Positions 44,808 through 53,542 of a stretch of DNA of 64,000 bases are shown here, piece after piece (position 1 is the first letter of the stretch; the number at the start of each line of letters is the position of its first letter). Origin of the DNA: a bacterium (lineage in GTDB: Bacteria; Cyanobacteriota; Vampirovibrionia; Gastranaerophilales; Gastranaerophilaceae); assembly GCA_017396025.1 (NCBI GenBank), contig JAFQNF010000040.1, positions 1 to 64,000 on the forward strand, given 5' to 3'. The notes under the pieces are model-generated. The model ran no database searches and was not told where the DNA came from. It saw nothing but the letters and a program-made list of their open reading frames with translations. A program made the translations under genes and the position numbers.

Positions 44808-45836
44808 ATGGAACAGTTCCTTGATGAGAATGTGTATGTCATAGACTTGGGAGAAGTAAATACAGCACCTGAAATCATATTTCAGTTAAGTTCTGTATTA
44901 GATAAAGAAGAAGCAAAAAATAGAAGAGTTTGCTTAAAACTTGGATATGTTGATTTAAATCAAGCACAACTTTTAAGCATCAAATCACTAATAAACGGTA
45001 TTGATTCAACACTTTCTTCTATCGACACAAAATCTATTGAAACAGAAAAAGTTGCTCTTTCTTTGGGCATTATAGTTTCTAATATTTCTGCAGAGAATAC
45101 AACAGAAGTTGCACCAGCAATGCCATACAAAATGGCTGAAGAATTGAAAGAAGAAATTATAGAACAACAATCAGAAGTTTCTGTTGAAAACTACGACATA
45201 GTTGAAGAAACTGAACAAACAGTAGATATACAACAAGAACCAACTCAAGAAGTAGAAGTTCAAGGTGAAGTAGTTGAAGAACCTACCCAACCAGAGGAAA
45301 TCGTCACTTCATATGAGCATAAAGAGGATGTTCAAGATGAACTTGATGTGATTTTTGGTTCAAACCCTATTGGTTCTAGCATATTTGATATAGAACAACC
45401 AAACGAAGTATATGAAGAACGTGAAGAATTGAATGATATTGTTGTACCAGAACAAGAATATACAAAAGAAGATATTGAACTTGAAGGATTCCCAACAAAA
45501 TACATAAAACAAACAATACGTTCTGGACAAGTTATAAACTTTGAAGGAAACATTGTGATTATTGGTGATTGTCACCCAGGCTGCGAAATTACAGCTTTTG
45601 GCGACATAACTGTATGGGGAGTATTAAGTGGTATTGCTCATGCTGGTGCAAGTGGAAATCAAAAAGCTAGAGTTCGAGCATTAAAAATGAATGCAATCCA
45701 ATTAAGAATTGCAAATTGTTACTCAAGAAGACCAGATTCTTTAAACACAGTATTTATTGAAAAAACAAATTCTTTCACACCGGAAGAAGCAAGAATTATA
45801 AACAACGAGATAGTAGTATTTAAAATAAACGATTAG
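44808..45836 (+). CDS. minC: Septum site-determining protein MinC
   Basis: 342 residues. The C-terminal ~100 residues are the MinC beta-helix: IRSGQVINFEGNIVIIGDCHPGCEITAFGDITVWG, then LSGIAHAGASGN and the C-terminal NCYSRRPD. The N-terminal ~100 residues are the FtsZ-inhibiting domain in diverged form. A long acidic linker (Glu/Gln/Val-rich, ~100-230) is unusual; E. coli MinC is 231 residues. I start at the ATG at 44808; the upstream TTG overlaps the likely ribosome site. First gene of minCDE. Confidence 0.92.
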   Translation: MEQFLDENVYVIDLGEVNTAPEIIFQLSSVLDKEEAKNRRVCLKLGYVDLNQAQLLSIKSLINGIDSTLSSIDTKSIETEKVALSLGIIVSNISAENTTEVAPAMPYKMAEELKEEIIEQQSEVSVENYDIVEETEQTVDIQQEPTQEVEVQGEVVEEPTQPEEIVTSYEHKEDVQDELDVIFGSNPIGSSIFDIEQPNEVYEEREELNDIVVPEQEYTKEDIELEGFPTKYIKQTIRSGQVINFEGNIVIIGDCHPGCEITAFGDITVWGVLSGIAHAGASGNQKARVRALKMNAIQLRIANCYSRRPDSLNTVFIEKTNSFTPEEARIINNEIVVFKIND

Positions 45837-45847
45837 GAGCGGATTAG

Positions 45848-46666
45848 ATGGCAGGGAGAGTTATAGTAATCACATCCGGTAAAGGTGGTGTTGGAAAAAC
45901 AACAACTAGTGCTAATATCGGTACTGCGCTTGCTAAAAATGGACATAGTGTTGTCCTTATTGACACAGATATCGGTCTAAGAAATTTAGACTTGTTATTA
46001 GGTTTAGAAAACAGAATTGTTTATACACTTGTTGATGTTGTTGAAGAACGTTGCAAATTAAAACAAGCATTAGTTAAAGATAAAAAGAATCCTAACTTAT
46101 GTTTATTAGCGGCAGCGCAAACTCGTGATAAATCATCAGTAAGTGCGGAACAATTAAAGAAAATTACTGAAAAATTAAAAAAAGACTATGATTTTATTTT
46201 GGTTGATTGTCCTGCTGGTATTGAACAAGGTTTCCAAACAGCTATTGCTGGCGCATCAGAAGCCATTGTTGTTACAACACCAGAAATGTCTGCAGTAAGA
46301 GATGCGGATAGAATTATCGGCTTATTAGAAGCAGCTGAGGGCATTGAAAGTTATAAATTATTAATAAACAGAGTTAGACCAAGTATGATTAAGTCTAATG
46401 ATATGATGAGCGTAGAAGACGTAGAAAACATTCTTTCTTGTCAAAAAATTGGTGTAATACCAGAAGATACTGGAATTATTACTTCTACAAACAGAGGTGA
46501 ACCAATTGTTAATAATGAAAAATCTCTTGCAGGAAAAGCATACTTAAATGTTGCAAGAAGAATTAACGGGGAAGATGTTCCTTTCTTAGACATAGATGAG
46601 CCAAAAGACCTTGTAGGAAAGTTAAAAAAATTTTTTTCGGGGTTAGGCAAACAAGGAAAGGAGTAA
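45848..46666 (+). CDS. minD: Septum site-determining ATPase MinD
   Basis: 272 residues. The deviant Walker A is TSGKGGVGKTTTSANIG with the signature lysine, followed by LIDTDIGLRNLDLLLG and the switch VDCPAGIEQGF. The C-terminal amphipathic helix (LVGKLKKFFSGLG) targets the membrane. It activates MinC at the poles and oscillates with MinE. It follows minC by 11 bp. Confidence 0.96.
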   Translation: MAGRVIVITSGKGGVGKTTTSANIGTALAKNGHSVVLIDTDIGLRNLDLLLGLENRIVYTLVDVVEERCKLKQALVKDKKNPNLCLLAAAQTRDKSSVSAEQLKKITEKLKKDYDFILVDCPAGIEQGFQTAIAGASEAIVVTTPEMSAVRDADRIIGLLEAAEGIESYKLLINRVRPSMIKSNDMMSVEDVENILSCQKIGVIPEDTGIITSTNRGEPIVNNEKSLAGKAYLNVARRINGEDVPFLDIDEPKDLVGKLKKFFSGLGKQGKE

Positions 46667-46670
46667 GAAG

Positions 46671-47162
46671 ATGAAAACACTTTTTTCTGAAATTTACAAC
46701 AAGTTTTTAGAAATATTCCAAATAGAAAAATCTGAAAATACAAGTACTGATGCGACAAATAGACTTAAAGTTATTTTAATGCACGACAGAACAAAACTTG
46801 ACCCTCTTATTATGAGCAAAATGAGAGAAGAATTAATCGAGGTCTTTTCTAAATACGTGGTTATTAACAAAGAAGAATTAGAAATCGACTTGGGCAATAA
46901 TGGTGATGCTGCGGCATTAATGTTAAACATTCCAATTATTCGTGCTAAAACGGAAGAAGAACTTGAAGAATTAAGAAAACAACTTCAAGAAGAAGAAGAA
47001 AAAGTTTCCGATGCTGACGATGATGAAGAAGAGGAAATTGTTGAAGGAGAGGCAACAGAAGTGATTGAAGAATCAATTGCCGAACCAACAGAAGAACCAT
47101 TAGAAAAAGCTGAAAAATCCGAAGATGATGAAATCGTTGAAGAAGAGGAAGATAAAGAATAA
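46671..47162 (+). CDS. minE: MinE with a long acidic C-terminal tail
   Basis: 163 residues. Residues 1-95 match MinE: the anti-MinCD segment TNRLKVILMHDRTKLDP and the dimer domain ELIEVFSKYVVINKEELEIDLG. The last ~65 residues are almost all Glu/Asp (ELRKQLQEEEEKVSD... EEEDKE), absent from typical MinE (~88 residues). The tail may tune membrane release or binding to MinD; this is inference. It starts 4 bp after minD, and a terminator ends the operon. Confidence 0.92.
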   Translation: MKTLFSEIYNKFLEIFQIEKSENTSTDATNRLKVILMHDRTKLDPLIMSKMREELIEVFSKYVVINKEELEIDLGNNGDAAALMLNIPIIRAKTEEELEELRKQLQEEEEKVSDADDDEEEEIVEGEATEVIEESIAEPTEEPLEKAEKSEDDEIVEEEEDKE

Positions 47163-47169
47163 TAAAAAG

Positions 47170-47197
47170 AAAAGAGGGTTTAAAAGCCCTCTTTTTA
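47170..47197 (+). terminator. Terminator of minCDE
   Basis: AGAGGG/CCCTCT stem with TTTAAAAG loop and a T run. A flanking purine/A run means it could also serve the leftward transcript. Confidence 0.8.
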
Positions 47198-47281
47198 AAT
47201 GTTGCTTGCCATAATTACATCGCCAATTATAGCGATAATTACAAGGATAGCAACAAAAATATTCCAAACTATCTTTTTCAT
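47195..47281 (-). CDS. Possible 28-residue single-span membrane peptide
   Basis: The frame encodes KK followed by a hydrophobic span (IVWNIFVAILVIIAIIGDVIMA) and a short tail. It starts 16 nt after the stop of the leftward 414-residue gene and ends at the shared terminator. There is no Shine-Dalgarno; TATAAT lies 3 nt before the ATG. It looks like a real small membrane protein but could be chance. Confidence 0.35.
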   Translation of the reverse strand: MKKIVWNIFVAILVIIAIIGDVIMASNI

Positions 47282-47296
47282 AAGATTATAATAACA

Positions 47297-48541
47297 TCAT
47301 AATTTATTTTGTAAAATGTATTCTCTCGGAGAAATCGGGTCAGAAATAATAGAACCTGTTTGTGGATTTCTAACTAATTCAAAATAACCGTTGATTGTAT
47401 CAACTTCCCCCTGAGCAAGTCTTGCCAAATCAATATCATTACTTATATGAAAATCTTCAAATTTTATTTTCACATTTCCAACTGCTTGCATAAGTAAATC
47501 AAAAGCTTCTTCATCAAATTTTTTTGTTAATGGATTGAAAGCCTGAGTGAAAAATTCTTCAAAGTTGGTATTTTCATCATCCACATCATAGATAGATGAC
47601 AATTTGATTATAGCTTGTGCAATTTCATCAGATTTTTCTGGTTCTAAAGATGTAAAATCTTTTAAAATTTCACTTCTGTGGGGAACAAGTCTTTCTGGCA
47701 AATACACTGGTGTATTTTTTATTAATCTTAATAAATTATTAGCGAACTTAAAATCTATTTCACCATTATCACTTTTTGATTCCTTTATAAAATCATCGAC
47801 AACACATTCACCAGAATAGTTTGTTTCAAGTTCTTCAAGCTGTGTGACAAATTTTATCTTTTTTTCTAAATTTGACTTGTCAAAACCAAAAATATCAATA
47901 AGTCTTGTTGTACGAGAAAGAGCTTGTTCTTGCATCATTTCATCTGTTTGATGACAATCAGCAAGCATATCTTTGGCATAATCTCTTCTTAATCCATCAT
48001 TCGAGATACCATTAAAAAAGGTTGTAAGAAAATCAGCTTCGGGATTAAGCATTGTTTGTAATATCGATTCTCTAGCTTCATCATTAGGGTTTAAATACAA
48101 TATTTTTTGTTTCTTTGGGCTTTTTTCTTTACCATTTACAATAGAAGTTAAAAAGTCTCTTTGCTTAGAATCTTCATCAACAATCCCTTGTAAAATAGTT
48201 TTATATATGGAGACAAAACCATCTAGTTTTTGTTTATCAACACCACCATTTTCATCTAAAAGATACCCATCAATTAATTCAGAATCAAAATTAAGTTTAT
48301 AGAGTTTCCCAGAATCTAATGTAATTCTACTTGTAACCATTCTTACATTTTGATTCTTTTTATCAACAAGGTAAAAACTAGGATTTGAAATACCAAAAGA
48401 AATATTATTATACGCTTGTAAGCTAGATAAGGGGCAAGTAGTAAATTTAGATTGTTGATTAATACTTGGTATTTTATCTATTTTTGTAGTTTTACTTGAA
48501 AGTTTTATTTCATTTTTTAAATTAATACCGCTAATTTTCAT
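47297..48541 (-). CDS. Large soluble protein of unknown function with N-terminal SFG motif
   Basis: 414 residues, mostly helical and acidic, with no signal peptide or membrane span. NNISFGISNPSFYLVDKK near residue 45 resembles NVSFGNNN in the 1395-residue HD protein. Repeating text of the form 'x-D-x-x-G-x-x-D-x-x-K-L-x-x-F' (LLDENGGVDKQKLDGFVSIYKTIL; NPLTKKFDEEAFDLLMQAV; SDNGEIDFKFANNLLRLI) suggests helical repeats, also seen in the HD protein (for example FNPKTNLFDKKIMDKIKEL-like stretches). I start at the ATG at 48541 (MKISGINLK) with AAGG upstream. Confidence 0.7.
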   Translation of the reverse strand: MKISGINLKNEIKLSSKTTKIDKIPSINQQSKFTTCPLSSLQAYNNISFGISNPSFYLVDKKNQNVRMVTSRITLDSGKLYKLNFDSELIDGYLLDENGGVDKQKLDGFVSIYKTILQGIVDEDSKQRDFLTSIVNGKEKSPKKQKILYLNPNDEARESILQTMLNPEADFLTTFFNGISNDGLRRDYAKDMLADCHQTDEMMQEQALSRTTRLIDIFGFDKSNLEKKIKFVTQLEELETNYSGECVVDDFIKESKSDNGEIDFKFANNLLRLIKNTPVYLPERLVPHRSEILKDFTSLEPEKSDEIAQAIIKLSSIYDVDDENTNFEEFFTQAFNPLTKKFDEEAFDLLMQAVGNVKIKFEDFHISNDIDLARLAQGEVDTINGYFELVRNPQTGSIISDPISPREYILQNKL

Positions 48542-48653
48542 ACAGATTTTACCTTTTGAACATATAAAATCCAAACATATTTAATATTGCCATAAGATAA
48601 AATTATAGGGGTTGATTTTTTATATTCAGCAAATAATAATAGTATTATGTTAG

Positions 48654-48730
<77 letters not shown>

Positions 48731-48735
48731 TTTTA

Positions 48736-48770
48736 GTGGAAGGCGTAAATACACCTTCCACTTTATTTTT
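48736..48770 (+). terminator. Terminator of the initiator tRNA
   Basis: GTGGAAGG/CCTTCCAC stem with a loop and a T-rich tail, 5 bp after the tRNA CCA. Similar hairpins follow the duplicated tRNA ends at 53349 and 53455. Confidence 0.8.
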
Positions 48771-48901
48771 GGCGTTTTTTAAATCTTCCATGAACATAAA
48801 AAATGGGTTTTTATAGTGTTCGTAAAAGTTTACTTATGTGAATAAGGTAAAGATTTATTGAATAAGAAAGAATAATTTATTTGGTTACTAGATTTGCATT
48901 G

Positions 48902-48907
48902 TATAAT
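48902..48907 (+). promoter_or_regulatory. -10 box of the KAP NTPase gene
   Basis: A perfect TATAAT with a weak TTTGGT 16 bp upstream lies 27 nt before the ATG. Confidence 0.45.
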
Positions 48908-48934
48908 TCTCATAATTATAGTTGGGGGATATTT

Positions 48935-51235
48935 ATGAACAAAATATTAAATCGAAAAAAACATACTCCTATAAATACATACAATGAAGATATTTTAGAC
49001 TTGGATTTATTTATTGATGGTATTCAAACAGAAATTCTACAAGCATTTTCATCTAAAGATAACTATACAATAGGAATTGTTAGCAATTGGGGTGATGGAA
49101 AATCATCCGTAGTAAACTTGTTGATAGAAAAATTATTAAAAAAATCAAAATTACTAAAAGGACAGATATTTTCTCATATAATTTTGTTTGCATCTGCACT
49201 TGTATTACCATCTATCTGGATATTTTTTAATTGGCAAAATATTATTAAATTTTTTACCATAAATTTGATTCTTATTTTGGGTGTGATAGCTTTATTTTTA
49301 TTCGTTTTTCATAGAAAGATATATGATATTTCTTTATTTATATGGGATAAAATAGTAAAAATATTCTATAAAAAGGATATTGTTATTATAAGATTTTCAC
49401 CTTGGAGTTTATCAAATATAAATCAAATTTATACAGAATATTTAAGTTCTTTAGCAAAAAATCTTGATTCTTCTTCATCTCTTTTTCCTAGTTTATTATT
49501 GTTATATACGGAAACCCTTTTACAAAAAGATTTATCTTTTTTAAAAAAATACATTAAAACAGAAAAAAGTATAGAAGAATTAAAAGATGAAATTTCTAAT
49601 TTATTAATAAAAACATCTCGAAAAATCATAGTTATAATAGATGATGTTGATAGAATTAATGGCATAGAAATTTATAACCTATTTAAATTAATAGGAAGTG
49701 TTGCAAATTTTCCTAATATAGTAAACATAATTGCATATGATAAACATTATGTATGCACAGAATTAAACAATTATTTAAATAAAGAAGAAAACTCAATATC
49801 CAATGCTAATCAATATTTGAAAAAAATAATTAATAAAGAATTTATGTTGCCTAAAATCAGTAATGCAAAACTATATGAAATATTTGCTAGTGAATTAAAA
49901 TCAATCATTGGCGCAACAAATTTAAATGTTTATAATGAACAAGAACTAAAATATAATTATATCAATACTATTGGTTTCTATATTCAAAATATCAGAGATT
50001 TAAAACTATTATTAAATGCATTTGAATTCCATTATTCTATTTTCAAAATAAGAGGTATAAACATAAATATAATTGACCTTTTGTTAGTAACTACATTAAG
50101 AGTTTTTAAATATGAATTATGGTTAGAATTATATGAGTATAAGCAAAAACAAGATTATAATATTGGTGGAATAAATTTTATAACAAATTCAAATAATGAT
50201 GAAATTAATTTCCCTGATTTTGCTAATCTTGAATTTGAAAACAAAAACATTATCGCTACTCTTATTAAACCTGAATATAGGGGATGTTCACCAATTAACG
50301 ATAGATATAAATATGATATTAAACGTTTTGGAGTAAATTTAGAGACAACAAATCTTTATTTTGAATTTAATCCACCATATTCAAATATAGAAAATATAAT
50401 TAAAGCGATAATATCTGAAAAAATTGATATGCAAATCTTTGAAAAAGATACTTCCGAAGATGTTTATAGTTCTGATTTTTATGATTTATTGTTTTCCAGA
50501 CAATATGAACACCTATGGACTGCAAAAACAATATTTAATCTTATTGAAATTTGCTTGTTTTGCAATATAAAAATAAAATTCCCAAAATATAATTTTATTT
50601 TCTTTTTTGAGAGAGACAAACATTATATGAATGGAATTTCAGTAGAAAACTTTACTAATTATTTACTGGAATTATCATTATTGAAAAATATAGATATCAA
50701 TATGTTTATCTATATAATTCATGGTTATTTTATATATTCAAGTTCAAACAGTCATCACGAAAACGATATTCCTATTAATGAAGTACCTTATTTTCATAAA
50801 TTAAGTGATTTTATTATAAGCAGACTTCTCATATGTAAAATAGACTTGTTTGAATTCGATAATATAATACATTTGCTCACTAGATTTTCTAAATATGATA
50901 AAGAATATCAAAGTTTAATTCTTTGTAAATTTGAACAACAAATCAAAGATATTGATAATGATGAACTATTAAACTTTATAATGAAATATAAGGAAATTTC
51001 AAATACTAGTAATGGTGATGAAATATACTTTGATTCTTTTATGAAATATATATGCAAAAATGAAATAAGAGAGATACTAAAAAACAAATTATTATCAATA
51101 CAAAAAAATGAAGAAATAATAAAAAATAATAATTACGTTGATACATATAAATATGGTCTAAGTGGAGAACATAAAGAAACACATCTTGTTGAATATTTAT
51201 TAGATTTTTATTTTAAAGAAGTAAACATCAAATAA
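48935..51235 (+). CDS. KAP-family membrane P-loop NTPase
   Basis: 766 residues. The Walker A motif SNWGDGKSSVVN (about 48-60) follows YTIGIV, as in KAP NTPases (named after Kidins220/ARMS and PifA). Two hydrophobic helices (about 75-120, IILFASALVLPSIWIFF and LILILGVIALFLFVF) sit between Walker A and Walker B, the hallmark of the family. The Walker B is IIVIIDDVDRIN near 232. The long C-terminal half is highly AT-rich with no known motif. The start has GGGGGA just upstream. It is the first gene after the tRNA, inside the putative island. The family includes the F-plasmid protein PifA, which excludes phage T7, so defence is a reasonable guess. Confidence 0.85.
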   Translation: MNKILNRKKHTPINTYNEDILDLDLFIDGIQTEILQAFSSKDNYTIGIVSNWGDGKSSVVNLLIEKLLKKSKLLKGQIFSHIILFASALVLPSIWIFFNWQNIIKFFTINLILILGVIALFLFVFHRKIYDISLFIWDKIVKIFYKKDIVIIRFSPWSLSNINQIYTEYLSSLAKNLDSSSSLFPSLLLLYTETLLQKDLSFLKKYIKTEKSIEELKDEISNLLIKTSRKIIVIIDDVDRINGIEIYNLFKLIGSVANFPNIVNIIAYDKHYVCTELNNYLNKEENSISNANQYLKKIINKEFMLPKISNAKLYEIFASELKSIIGATNLNVYNEQELKYNYINTIGFYIQNIRDLKLLLNAFEFHYSIFKIRGININIIDLLLVTTLRVFKYELWLELYEYKQKQDYNIGGINFITNSNNDEINFPDFANLEFENKNIIATLIKPEYRGCSPINDRYKYDIKRFGVNLETTNLYFEFNPPYSNIENIIKAIISEKIDMQIFEKDTSEDVYSSDFYDLLFSRQYEHLWTAKTIFNLIEICLFCNIKIKFPKYNFIFFFERDKHYMNGISVENFTNYLLELSLLKNIDINMFIYIIHGYFIYSSSNSHHENDIPINEVPYFHKLSDFIISRLLICKIDLFEFDNIIHLLTRFSKYDKEYQSLILCKFEQQIKDIDNDELLNFIMKYKEISNTSNGDEIYFDSFMKYICKNEIREILKNKLLSIQKNEEIIKNNNYVDTYKYGLSGEHKETHLVEYLLDFYFKEVNIK

Positions 51236-51323
51236 AATCATCATTAAAATTACTTATGTTTCACATACCAAGCACCACGAGTTTTTTATATTTCATCCAA
51301 ACAGTTTCAAAGTCTTTAACAAA

Positions 51324-51436
51324 AAATGGGTCATAAATGGGTCATTTTTCAATAATATAAAAAACATCCAACAACCTATAATTACTATCATTATTGAAAC
51401 TTAGACTATATTATAATTTTGTTAAAAATGGGTCAT
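51324..51436. repeat. Three copies of an 11-mer (AAATGGGTCAT)
   Basis: Copies at 51324-51334, 51335-51345 (in tandem) and 51426-51436, in the 409-bp gene-free stretch between the KAP and DUF4143 genes. A related AAAATGGGTC occurs in the hairpin at about 52964-53003. The rest of this stretch holds no convincing gene. Confidence 0.6.
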
Positions 51437-51508
51437 AGTAGGAAAATGGTTAAATATTTTTATATCTAATAATTTATACAAATTCTATATTTTAAATAGA
51501 TTTTTTAA

Positions 51509-51629
51509 TTTTTCATTAGAAAAAGTGTAATAAAGTATCAAATATTCGTTAGAAAAAGTGTGAACGACCATTGAATTTTCGTTAGAAAAAGTGTAATATT
51601 ATATTAGATTTTCGTTAGAAAAAATGTAA
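51509..51629 (+). repeat. Four 22-bp direct repeats at exact 33-bp period
   Basis: Copies start at 51509, 51542, 51575 and 51608. The core is TTCGTTAGAAAAA followed by GTG or ATG and a stop triplet (GTGTAA, GTGTGA, GTGTAA, ATGTAA), all in one reading frame. The 11-bp spacers differ from each other. Arms TTTTC and GAAAA make each core a small palindrome. The array ends 15 bp before the ATG of the DUF4143 gene. It looks like a binding array on one face of the helix, three turns apart. Confidence 0.9.
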
Positions 51630-51644
51630 AAGTGGTGTTTAAAT

Positions 51645-52946
51645 ATGGATAGAATAGCTCTAAAACAGTTAAAAGAATGGAAAAACAAAAAGAATAGAAA
51701 ACCATTAATAATCCAAGGTGCAAGACAAGTTGGAAAAACTTGGTTAATGAAAGAGTTTGGAAGTCAAGAATATAAAAAAATTGTCTATGTTAGTTTTGAT
51801 AGAAACGAAAGTCTAAAAGCAACATTTACAAATACTGTTGATGTATCTGTTCTTATTGCTGCACTTGAAATAGATTCTGGTATAAAAATTACTGCTAAAG
51901 ATACTTTGATAATCCTTGATGAGATTCAAGAGTGTCCAGAAGCACTAACAACACTAAAATATTTTAATGAAAATGCACCAGAGTTTCACATTTTAGTTGC
52001 TGGTAGTTTATTAGGTGTTTCACTACATAAAGGAACTGGGTTCCCTGTTGGCAAAGTAGATTTTATGACTTTATATCCACTAAATTTTATAGAGTTTCTT
52101 AATGCTATTGGTGAAGATAGATTCTCAAAAATAATAGAAGAAAAGAATTACGAATTAATTTCTTCATTTGCAGAGAAGATAACATATTTATTAAAGCACT
52201 ACTATTATATTGGTGGTATGCCAGAAGTTGTTCAAAACTATGTTAATGAAAAAGACTATAACGAAGTAAGAAAATTACAAGAGAATATCCTCATCTCTTA
52301 CGAACAAGATTTTTCAAAACATACTTCTCCTTATATGGCAGAAAAAATAAGAGGTCTATGGAACTCTATACCATCGCAACTAGCAAAAGAAAATAAAAAG
52401 TTTGTATATGGTGCTATAAAACAAGGTGCGAGAGCAAAAGAATATAAAGAAGGAATAAATTGGCTTAGAGATTCTGGACTTATTTATAAGGTTAATAGAA
52501 TAACAAAGCCAGATTTACCAATAAAAGCATATGAAGATTTAGAAGCATTTAAATTGTATCTGATGGATGTAGGTTTATTAGGTGCGTTATCTAATCTTAG
52601 TGCTAAAACAATAATTGATGGAGATAGAATTTTTACAGAGTTTAAAGGCTCATTAACTGAACAATATGTTTTACAACAATTAAAGAGTGAATCAAAGAAA
52701 TCAGTAAACTATTGGACAAGTCGTTCTAATGTTGCTGAATTAGATTTTGTTGTTCAAATTGATAATAATGTTGTACCTATAGAAGTAAAAGCAGAAACGA
52801 ACTTAAAAGCGAAAAGTTTGGCTCAATATAGAAAAGAATATAACCCAGCAAAAGTAGTAAGAACATCGTTAGCTAATTTTAGAATTGATGATGGATTATA
52901 TAATATCCCTCTATATATGATAGGACAATTAGAAAGTATCTTATAA
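51645..52946 (+). CDS. AAA ATPase with DUF4143 nuclease-like domain
   Basis: 433 residues. Walker A IIQGARQVGKTWLM (about 22-35), Walker B LIILDEIQECPEALT (about 87-101), then LVAGSLLGVSLHKG as sensor. The C-terminal DUF4143 domain (SRSNVAELDFVVQIDNNVVPIEVKAE) shows a D...ExK pattern of PD-(D/E)XK-like folds. Such proteins are abundant in anaerobes, usually as mobile or accessory genes; their activity is not established. It sits between two sets of 33-bp-period repeats within the tRNA island. No clear ribosome site. Confidence 0.88.
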   Translation: MDRIALKQLKEWKNKKNRKPLIIQGARQVGKTWLMKEFGSQEYKKIVYVSFDRNESLKATFTNTVDVSVLIAALEIDSGIKITAKDTLIILDEIQECPEALTTLKYFNENAPEFHILVAGSLLGVSLHKGTGFPVGKVDFMTLYPLNFIEFLNAIGEDRFSKIIEEKNYELISSFAEKITYLLKHYYYIGGMPEVVQNYVNEKDYNEVRKLQENILISYEQDFSKHTSPYMAEKIRGLWNSIPSQLAKENKKFVYGAIKQGARAKEYKEGINWLRDSGLIYKVNRITKPDLPIKAYEDLEAFKLYLMDVGLLGALSNLSAKTIIDGDRIFTEFKGSLTEQYVLQQLKSESKKSVNYWTSRSNVAELDFVVQIDNNVVPIEVKAETNLKAKSLAQYRKEYNPAKVVRTSLANFRIDDGLYNIPLYMIGQLESIL

Positions 52947-52957
52947 GTCTTACCTAA

Positions 52958-53003
52958 TAAAAAAGGCAGACCCATTTTAGCATTGCAAAGAGGCTTGGTC
53001 TGC
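52958..53003 (-). terminator. Terminator of the small winged-helix gene
   Basis: GCAGACC/GGTCTGC stem with a long loop; six T follow on the minus strand, none on the plus strand. Confidence 0.6.
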
Positions 53004-53083
53004 ACTAATACTGTAATTATAACAAGAATAAGTTTCTTATTCAATGTAACCCAATTATATTAACCTTAAACATTATTTAAGGT

Positions 53084-53350
53084 TTACTTTCCTATGTACT
53101 TATAGATGGCTCTTCTGTTTCCTCTACCTGGTCTATACTCAAACTTTTTCGTACGCTTGATTATACCTTTTTTAATTAGGTCTTTTATAAGCCACGAGCA
53201 TTGTTCGGGTGATAAATCGGAGATTTTTTCCATGGAAACCCTCGTAAACTCCTTTCTCTTTTTTATCCACAAAATTATAGCGACTGAAGATGCCTTCACG
53301 ACTTGTTTTGTATATTTCCACTTACATGTTTTGTAAACTCCCGCAACCAA
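53084..53350 (-). CDS. Small winged-helix DNA-binding protein whose start overlaps the tRNA-end duplication
   Basis: 88 residues if the upstream TTG is used; a GTG at 53299 would give 71. The text AIILWIKKRKEFTRVSMEKISDLSPEQCSWLIKDLIKKGIIKRTKKFEYRPG reads as a winged helix with a basic wing. The first codons lie on the duplicated tRNA end (CTCCCGCAACCA on the other strand), so the reading frame was partly built by the integration or truncated by it. It may regulate the repeat arrays on either side; this is a guess. Confidence 0.55.
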   Translation of the reverse strand: MVAGVYKTCKWKYTKQVVKASSVAIILWIKKRKEFTRVSMEKISDLSPEQCSWLIKDLIKKGIIKRTKKFEYRPGRGNRRAIYKYIGK

Positions 53351-53376
53351 TTAAAGGAAGTCGAAAGACTTCCTTA
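53338..53376. other. Attachment-site copy 2: tRNA-fMet 3' end plus hairpin
   Basis: CTCCCGCAACCA (53338-53349) is identical over 12 bp to the tRNA end at 48719-48730 and is followed by an AAGGAAGT/ACTTCC hairpin with a T-rich tail, mimicking the terminator after the real tRNA. This marks the right end of a ~4.6 kb integrated segment. Confidence 0.65.
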
Positions 53377-53424
53377 TTTTTTGTAGCATTTTTCTCATAG
53401 TTCACGAGGCACACTCTCCGCCCA

Positions 53425-53480
53425 TTCATTTCGAACACCCCAGCTTCCGCAATTAATTATAGAAGATCAAAAGATTTCTT
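53425..53480. other. Decayed third tRNA 3' end
   Basis: AGCTTCCGCAATTA (53442-53455) matches the tRNA end AGCTCCCGCAACCA at 11 of 14 bases. TTCGAAC before it looks like a T-loop remnant, and a weak AGAAGATC/GATTTCT hairpin follows. Probably an older attachment site of a second, mostly deleted element. The 53351-53542 stretch has no gene. Confidence 0.45.
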
Positions 53481-53542
53481 TAATTATTGTAAATACCTAA
53501 TAATACCTAATTTTATCTAATATTATTTAATATATAAAATAA

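Noticed and set aside
51236..51323. Leftward gene remnant ending in a stop near 51258
   Set aside because: About 25 codons read plausibly but an in-frame stop lies just upstream and no family is recognisable.
51509..51629. CRISPR array
   Set aside because: The repeats are 22 bp but the spacers are only 11 bp, there are four units, and no cas gene is present in the window.
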